DNA of 64,000 nt from Merluccius polli (Eukaryota > Chordata > Actinopteri > Gadiformes > Merlucciidae), in contig JAOPHQ010000584.1 of the NCBI GenBank assembly GCA_030340625.1, positions 124,001 to 188,000 of the forward strand, in the 5' to 3' direction. Within the stretch, counting starts at the first letter, position 1, and every line of letters begins with the position of its first letter. Of the stretch, positions 57,300-64,000 are shown in pieces. The translations under genes and the position numbers were made by a program. The notes below the pieces were generated by a model. That model was not told the origin of the DNA and ran no database searches. It was given only the letters and a program-made list of their open reading frames with translations.

Positions 57300-57824
57300 G
57301 TAAGGCAAGAGTTGTGTAACCAGAGAGCAACCTTTTGCATTGCCTTTGTTAATGTCTTGGCAACCTCTGTAGCGCTCTTACCATGAGTGTATATGACAGT
57401 GTCGTCTGCATACATTATTATGCTGACATCATCACACATGGAAGGCAGATTATTTATATAAATGCTAAAAAGTAATGGCCCCAAGATTGATCCTTGCAGT
57501 ACACCCAGTGTGCAGGCTTTAAGTGGAGAGAGTGTATTGTTTACACGCACACACTGGTGACGGTCACTCAGGTATGATTTGATCCAGTTTTGAGTGTGTG
57601 ATGAAAGATTGTAATTACCAAGTTTGTGAAACAAAGGCCTTGCACAGGTCTAGAAAGACAGCACCAACCACTCCTCCTTGGTCTAAGTTGGTTTCAATGT
57701 CCTCAAGGAAGTAGCAGCAGGCCGTGTCAGTGGAGTGTTTTTTCTTGAATCCAAACTGCAGAGGATGTAAAAGTGCCTTGGATTCAAGGTGGGCAATGAG
57801 TTGTTCTGCCACTGCCTTTTCCAA
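57300..57824 (-). pseudogene. LINE reverse transcriptase
   Basis: The minus strand reads LHPLQFGFKKKHSTDTACCY and VGAVFLDLCKAF (motif A; usual Asp-Leu-x-Lys-Ala-Phe-Asp lost at its end by a frameshift near 57625), then GVLQGSILGPLLFSIYINNL (motif B) and the catalytic YADDTVIY (57391-57412). The frame stops at CLTL where the TTA-flanked element enters. Typical of jockey/L2-group LINEs. Frameshift and split make it inactive. Confidence 0.8.
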
Positions 57825-58103
57825 GACCTTTGAGGCTGCTGGGAGTATACTAATGGGGTGGCAGTTACTGACCTCCTGAGAGTCACCAGATTTATGGACT
57901 GGAGCTACTATAGCTGTTTTAAAAGTACTGGGAAAAATGCCTTCATTTCTAGATTTGTTTATTATTGTAGTTAGTGATGAAATGACAGACTCTTTAGTCT
58001 TTATGTAACTTTAAAAATGCAGTGTCCAGGCAGTGTATATCCTTAGCCTTGCTGTTTGACACGTTTGATAAAATTGTATCCACTTTTGCCTCATTTAATG
58101 TGT

Positions 58104-58535
58104 TCAGGTCAAATACACGCCCCTCCAAGTAAATGGTTGCGGAGGGTCTATTGCCGGAAACGTCTGACTAAGTTGCTTCACAGAATTTAAAAAATAATCA
58201 TTAAAATGAATAGCAATAGCATTTAGGATAGAGCCATTTACCTTGAGCTGAATGCTCTCGTGTGTGTTTTTCCTTCCCAAGTAATTTATCGATGCTATTC
58301 CATAATTTTTTACTGTTCCCTTTGGCATCCCTGATAAGATCCAGAAAAAAAGTTGCCCTAGCCTTTCTAAGTTGCTGTGTAACCCCGTTTCTTAAACTTT
58401 TAAAAATTAGATGATCAGTGTTTAATCTTGACTTTAAAAACTTTTTTAGAGCAGTATCTCTCTTTTTCATTATGTCCCATAGATCGCTATCAAACAAAGG
58501 CAAAGGTGTTTTGTGTTTTGTTTCTTGATGATGAA
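58104..58535 (-). pseudogene. LINE linker upstream of the polymerase
   Basis: LPLFDSDLWDIMKKRDTALK, LRKARATFFLDLIRDAKGNS and KKLWNSIDKLLGK correspond to the segment between endonuclease and polymerase (pattern PWFxxELxxLMxxRDxAxxK ... WxxIxxLxG). A frameshift near 58210 shifts to SIQLKVNGSILNAIAIHFND. The endonuclease is absent: a 5'-truncated copy. Confidence 0.72.
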
Positions 58536-60504
58536 GAGGTTAAACTACAGTGCCAGAGAGCACAGTCCAAGGAATTGTCTAAGTGCACCAAAAGTAATTT
58601 CAGTGTGTCCATGGGACCCAACCGCACACTAAGAAAACTTTGCGCACACCGGGTTTGTGTGCATTGTCACGCTGCATTGTGAGCCACCTCCAACTGGATC
58701 ACGATCCACCTGTAGTTTAGCCATAATTCTTAAAGGGGAACTGTCACACCGTCACACTCATTATTTTGTAATATATGAAAGTACTGCTTCATACGCATGT
58801 TGTTAAAAAAAACCCTGCAACATCAACTCCGTTTCTCCCCAAAAAATGCTGAGATCGGACTGAGATGAGAAAATGCTGAGATCGGACCAATGGGGAATGC
58901 AAATCCCAGACAAATAATATAAATTGTCCAACTTTCCCGCAAATATTCGGCAGAAACAGAGTTGATGTTGCAGACTATGATTTTTTCCACCAATACATAT
59001 GAAGCAGTACACTCTTATATTAGAAAATAGAGAGTGTGACTGTTCCCCTATCTACATTATTGAATAAAACAATTAAGTAAAACACGAATAATGGAGCTTT
59101 AATGGAACTCTTCATCTAAATGAGCACTCACTGTCCTTCACACTCTCATTGGAAGCATGGCTTATCAAATATTCCCAGCGACAAAACAGTCATTGTTTCA
59201 AAACAAATATTGCCATTGCATATACACACATATTTCAATTACCTTCAAAGGCACAGGGAAATCATCGTAAATCTCAAATCTCCTGTTTGTTTGCTTTTGT
59301 GTTTATTGTGGATTCAACACGCTGCTATCTACAATGTGTGACAGAGTTGGAGCGGGAGCACAGTGGTTCACAATTTGAGAGTTAAAGGGTCATCATAGTA
59401 AAATGGCCTCACATTAGGTGAGGCCACTTGAGTGAAAGGCATGATGAGGAAAAGGCTCCCTATATGGCATTAAAGGCTGATCTGATGATCCTAGTGCTCA
59501 AGCTCTGAGCATTGACCTTGATGTAATGGATCTGTGTTAGTAGGGCAAGAGAGCTTGCCGTTAGACAGAGAGAGAGCAAGACAGAGACAGAAAAATAAAT
59601 AAATAGAGAGAAAGAGCGAGCAAGAGAGATTAAGAAAAATGAGAGGAATTGGAAATATGACTGTATAAGGTAAGATGAATACAGATAGCTTTGAGGACAG
59701 ATAATTACATTTCTAGTGAATGCTTGTGTCTTCTATGGCCGTGTTTTTCTACAATTGTATTCAACTACCACACATTTGGGTTCACTGTCAAACTCTGGTG
59801 CAGACCAAAACAACCTGCTGATCCAAATCCAAAGTGAGGTTGAATATTAGTGCAGTTAGAACATGGACAGGCCAACCGGGGTTAGAAGGAAAAATAGGCC
59901 ATATTTTCTGGTTTTCAGAAGGAATAAACATCAGCTATCACCTGACTGCAGTTGCCGAAGTTATCACCATGAATCTTTATACAGTATATTTATATAGTGG
60001 TAGACTGTTCCTCTTAGAATTGCATTCTCAAATGTGCTGTTGATTGCATTTGACACAATAAAACAAATGTTTGAGAAATCTATCTAGTTTTTCCCCTCAG
60101 AAATGCAGACATTGCAACTAAGTATTTGCGTTCGGGAAATACGCTGTATCTTTTGGTGATGAGTTCTTTGTAGAGTTGAAGTAAATCCTCGTTAATCTTT
60201 AGCTGGTAAAAGCTTTGGAGAAAAAGATGAATTAAGGCCATCCATCATGTGTGTTTGCAGGAACTTGGATACAATACGCATGGACCACCCCATCAGAGAA
60301 CTACACCGAGTCCATAAAACAAATACAAATACAAATTAAAAAAACAAAATGATACCCTGCATAATGATTTAGTGTTTTATGAAAACCATAAAACAGTTAC
60401 AGCCAAACTTTGTTGGGGATTTACAGACCCAACACTTCAAAACATTTTTTTATTACTATTTTACATTTTTTTCCACTGTAACTTTACCTTAGAGTGTAAT
60501 GTCC

Positions 60505-60507
<3 letters not shown>

Positions 60508-60558
<51 letters not shown>
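60508..60558. repeat. (CT)n microsatellite
   Basis: A CT run of about 50 bp. Confidence 0.95.
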
Positions 60559-60560
<2 letters not shown>

Positions 60561-60740
60561 TTATCATTTCCTTTCTTTCCCTGCTTAGCAGACTCTCTCT
60601 CCTCCAGAGCTACACTCTGTACTCCTGGCTAGTGCTCTCCAACTACCTGGTCGAGCCACTGGTTTGTTAAAATAAGTGGGTCTCTCTCCCCAGTGGTAAA
60701 TGTAACACAGCTAGGCTGCTCCCACACTTCTCCTTTATCA

Positions 60741-60746
<6 letters not shown>

Positions 60747-60824
<78 letters not shown>
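60747..60824. repeat. (TA)n microsatellite
   Basis: A TA run of about 78 bp, 400 bases before exon 6. Confidence 0.95.
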
Positions 60825-60827
<3 letters not shown>

Positions 60828-61230
60828 TTATCATCTATTAGGGAATGCAACTTGGTAATAATGGAATACTACCTTTAGTTAATAGTTAATAGTTAATAAT
60901 TAATAATTGATTTGATTTGATTTGATGAATTTATTTAAGGGATATAAATTATGAACAACTAACTTTATATTGCTATGTAAATGAATGGGATTAAGTTGGA
61001 TTCATTATAAACGACAATGATAAAAGTAATTAATGTCAAACTCTATTTCTTCCAAATTGACTATTGTTCAGCAACAAATTTGCTTGTTACACATTAGCTT
61101 GTTAAGCATGAGTGTAGACTTTCTACAATATGTTCATCCCTTGTTATCTCTATGATTATATTATATTGTATTACATTCATTATTCTGTCTTATTTTATCA
61201 GACTCTTTTTTTGTGTGTGTCATCATGTAG

Positions 61231-61439
61231 GTGTCTGAGCGGTGTGACTACGTATATGTGAATGGCAAGGAGACGAGGGGGAGGAGCAGAGTGATGGTTA
61301 ACTTCACCTACAGTTTCCTGAGTGCCCAGCTGGAGATGAGCGTGTGGATGCCCCGCCTCCCACTCCTCATCGACGTGTCAGACCCCGAGCTCAGCCAGAT
61401 CAAAGGCTGGAGGGTCCCCGTTACCACCGGCAACCGCAG
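61231..61439 (+). CDS. tmem132: TMEM132 exon 6
   Basis: Acceptor CATCATGTAG|GTG, 209 bases, phase 0 in, phase 2 out at CGCAG|GTAATG. It encodes VSERCDYVYVNGKETRGRSR, then VNFTYSFLSAQLEMSVWMPR and LPLLIDVSDPELSQIKGWRV. These are the most diagnostic lines of the family (VSxRCDYVFVNGKExxG, VNFTYxxLSxxLxMxVWVPRLPLxIxxSDxxLxQIKGWRVP). One N-glycosylation sequon (NFT). The next exon, expected to start with an acidic linker and a GCTLQYQ-like motif, is not within the remaining 2.5 kb. Confidence 0.96.
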
Positions 61440-62701
61440 GTAATGGAGAACAGGTGTCAGATCAATATGTTTTTTTTTTAGTAAACAATAATTGATGTCT
61501 GTTAAACGATATTACATACGTCAAAACAATCGGTGTAATAAGACTCAAGCACAATTCTCTGAGCAAGGTCTGCAGAAAACGTATCTTTCAAGAGAATTCT
61601 GTTTAAAAGGTTTAGTTTGTGTTTCTGTTTAAAGAGACAATCTCATTGTCTATGCTCCTCTATGTCCTCTTTCAAGCACAAGAGTGTGTCAAGTATTCTG
61701 TTATGATGTTTCAATCATTTCCTCTTCCACTTCCTTTCTGTACAGCCATTTATGTCTTTTGTCTTGATCCCTTCCCAGGTTGGACCACTACACATTGTGT
61801 TGCTTGTTTTGTATGTCTCATTGGATGCTTGAATCCATTTGACATAAAAATCGAATTATAAGCCAAAATCTTGAATCTTGAGCACACTTTCTTAGATATG
61901 GGGAGTTTTAAACTGTCTAACCCTTCAGCAAGATAAAAAGTATGTGAAGAGGAACCTATGTTGCAGAAAACATTGACAAAAAAAGGGATTAAATGTCTTT
62001 CACAGAGTTTATTGAAGGATTTCTTACGTTGATTATTTTCTTTTCAAGATAAATATCTATCTTTGAGAAGAGTTTGTCAGATACTGTGCGACAGTCCCCC
62101 ATATGTGTCACTAAACAGAGACAAAGGATGAAATTGAAGAGAATTAAAGAGCAAAAATATAATCCTGATGTTACATTTGGAGACATACAGCTACACAAAA
62201 CTGCAACTCAAGCAGAGCATGAATATTACTTTCTAGTTTTAAATATGGCCCAGCAGGGAGAAAAAAAACCCTAAGAAATAGTTTATTCAAATAAACTAAC
62301 GCTGCTCTAAATGTGGACAGAAAAATAAAATGAAATCTCTGCAGCTTAATAGGATTTAAATTCCGAAAGTATATTAAAATGGACAGTGTAAGCATTTATT
62401 GTCGGTCATGAACACTTAATCACCTGTGTATTTGCTACATTAGTGTATTTCTGTTAGTGTATTTTGTGTTCTCTTTCAAAGGGCACTGTCGGGACAGCAC
62501 AGTTGCTGTTGCGATAAAGCTGGGAAGGATTTAAAAGCTAAACGTCACAGAGAATTCATTATTTTCTACTGCCTATAACTGTGTCAGGTTTTTTTTTAAA
62601 CACAAATGACCCAGAAATAATTTTTAGACTACAGAATCATTAAAATGCAATGTTTGATGTCAGGGCACACTTTGTATATGATATGATGGATGGTTGTTAT
62701 G

Positions 62702-62704
<3 letters not shown>

Positions 62705-62747
<43 letters not shown>
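62705..62747. repeat. (GT)n microsatellite
   Basis: About 21 GT units. Confidence 0.95.
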
Positions 62748-62751
<4 letters not shown>

Positions 62752-62964
62752 TTTAAGGACCTCAATCTAAGCATCTTAAATGTCATTGCTCATGACCATT
62801 ATTATCACAACCATCGCACTAATCTTGATGATAAGCATAACTACAATCATCACCATTACTGTCATAACCACCACAGCTATGAAATTTATGAACATCATTA
62901 TCATCATTCATGTCCTACATGTATGGAATATTATATAATTCAAAAAGGTGTACTTGAAAACAGG

Positions 62965-63110
62965 GTTTGTATCTGTAACCATCGTTTTGTAAACTTGTAC
63001 ATTTATGTTTGTATGTGTAACCCTAGTTCTGTAAACTTGTACATTTATGTTTGTAAACTTGCGTATTGAAGTTTGTATCTGTAAACTTAGTTTTGTAGAC
63101 CTGAACATTT
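62965..63110. repeat. ~35-bp degenerate minisatellite
   Basis: TGTAAACTTGTACATTTATG and GTTTGTATCTGTAA-type blocks repeated about four to five times. Confidence 0.75.
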
Positions 63111-63198
63111 TGTTTTCTGCACGTCTGTGCATTCAGACACATGCTTGCAAGCTCACTTTAACAATCTGCATGGCAAAAATACTTGCGCGTGTGCGCAC

Positions 63199-63813
63199 TA
63201 GGGGTGTCCCCGACTAAGAATTTACATAGCCGAATCTGATTCGTCAAGTCTTGCCTATAGTCGACTGATCGTCGAATCAAGTTTTTTTCTTTTTTTTTGC
63301 TCATTGATCCATATTCTCATTTGCGACATTGGCGGTGCACACCGCCGCTGAACGGCGCGCGTCAAAACAGCCGCCCCTATTATTTTCTATGTACACCCCT
63401 ACCCCAACGGCGGCAGCGATATGCTGCCCCGCGACATTTCACGCCACTGTCCTATTTCACAGCGTCGCCGCGCATCAAGTGCCGCTGAAAAGGCACTATT
63501 TTCTTTTCTTTTGTTTTTCTTCTGCTCCGGAGACGACTATATTCCTGTTGACGCGCCGCAGCGCGACGCTTCCTATATGTGCTAGGGGCGGCACTTGTGT
63601 CATAGACGCGCCACGGCGGCAGTGTTTTGCACTTGATATTTATACAAAAATAGGCTATATATCATGATTTATTGGGAGAAATAAACTATATATAAAATCA
63701 GACATTCAGCACCGCCTATAGCCCGAATGGAATGATCCTGTGTTTTGCCGACGATTCGACTATGAGATTGGCAGTCGAATCGTCGAATAGTCGACTATTC
63801 GGGGTCACCCCTA
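63199..63813. mobile_element. hAT MITE, complete
   Basis: Ends TAGGGGTGTCCCCG and (complement) TAGGGGTGACCCCG, flanked by an exact duplication GTGCGCAC (63191-63198 and 63814-63821). Subterminal ATTCGTC/GTCGACT blocks recur at both ends. 615 bp without transposase. Confidence 0.93.
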
Positions 63814-64000
63814 GTGCGCACGCATGCTTACAGACTTTTGACAGGTTTACTACTAGCCACAGGCTAGGGAGAGAGGGCGGGGTCTCCAGCTTCTGACCAA
63901 TCACTGTCTTTGGAATCACAACAACACAGTTAGCTAGTCAACACTGTCAGTCAACCCTGATCCCACTCAGTCAACTCAGAGCCATGTAAAGAGCCATCCA

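Larger units (their letters stand above)
51926..58535 (-). mobile_element. Minus-strand LINE (jockey/L2 group) with nested insertions
   Basis: In minus-strand order: frame pieces at 58503-58104, reverse transcriptase 57824-57300, C-terminal region 55310-54606, then a 3' UTR ending near 51926 in an ATTACAAATTACAAAT tail. Harbinger copy 2 (52075-54452) sits in the 3' UTR, and a TTA-flanked element (55320-57294) cuts the polymerase frame. Without these the LINE is about 2.3 kb long. Confidence 0.78.
29300..61230 (+). other. TMEM132 intron 5, transposon-packed
   Basis: A 31.9-kb intron from GTAGAG to CATCATGTAG. Most of it is accounted for by the L1, tandem units, Helentron, and LINE/Harbinger/hAT elements listed separately. 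Unassigned stretches with nothing recognised: 39790-41130, 48650-49010 and 58540-60480. No further TMEM132-like exon was found within it, and exons 5 and 6 join in phase 0, as in the family. Confidence 0.88.
61440..64000 (+). other. TMEM132 intron 6, incomplete
   Basis: From donor GTAATG to the window end. It holds a GT microsatellite, a short minisatellite and a hAT MITE. No further family exon was found. Confidence 0.8.

Noticed and set aside
60589..60663. Possible small exon before exon 6
   Set aside because: An AG and a GT can be paired around TACACTCTGTACTCCTGGCT, but it would not keep the conserved phase-0 join of exons 5 and 6 and matches nothing in the family.

Overview
The window reads as nuclear DNA of a ray-finned (teleost) fish. 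It has interrupted vertebrate-type coding exons with GT-AG borders, very many simple repeats (AC, CT, TA, CAT, TCTA and 15-40 base G/C runs), and a transposon mix typical of teleosts: an L1-type LINE with two ORFs, L2/jockey-type LINEs, Harbinger and hAT DNA transposons with foldback derivatives, and a Helentron. No bacterial genes, rRNA, tRNA or CRISPR array were found.

One host gene spans the window on the + strand: a member of the TMEM132 family of single-pass, Ig-like neural membrane proteins. Six exons can be placed with matching intron phases: a signal-peptide exon (2456-2525, inferred), the large N-terminal exon (7320-8247), then 23779-23934, 26255-26426, 29156-29299 and 61231-61439. 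The gene runs off the right end, so the membrane span and cytoplasmic tail are not here. The paralogue is not resolved.

Nearly everything else is transposon sequence inside introns. Intron 1 (2.5-7.3 kb) holds a foldback MITE, a SINE-like tail, a hAT element and a 41-bp minisatellite whose last unit supplies the exon 2 splice acceptor. Intron 2 (8.2-23.8 kb) holds LINE fragments, an LTR-like segment, a decayed intron-containing gene of a probable DUF7869-type element, and hAT pieces. Intron 5 (29.3-61.2 kb) is a nested stack. First comes a broken L1 (about 29.9-39.8 kb) carrying a Harbinger element with a hAT inside it, a second hAT, and a patch of foldbacks. Next are two 2-kb tandem units rich in CTCF-like motifs (41.1-45.2 kb), a Helentron 3' part with a 507-codon helicase-endonuclease frame, a 1-kb palindrome and a promoter-like segment (45.2-49.7 kb). 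Last are a LINE with a TCTA tail (49.9-51.5 kb) and a minus-strand LINE (51.9-58.5 kb) carrying transposons nested up to four deep. Exact target-site duplications date the order of many insertions.

The best candidates for a second look are the Helentron fragment with its palindrome and minus-strand promoter, the CTCF-like motif array, the telomere-repeat stem-loop, and the minisatellite-borne splice acceptor.
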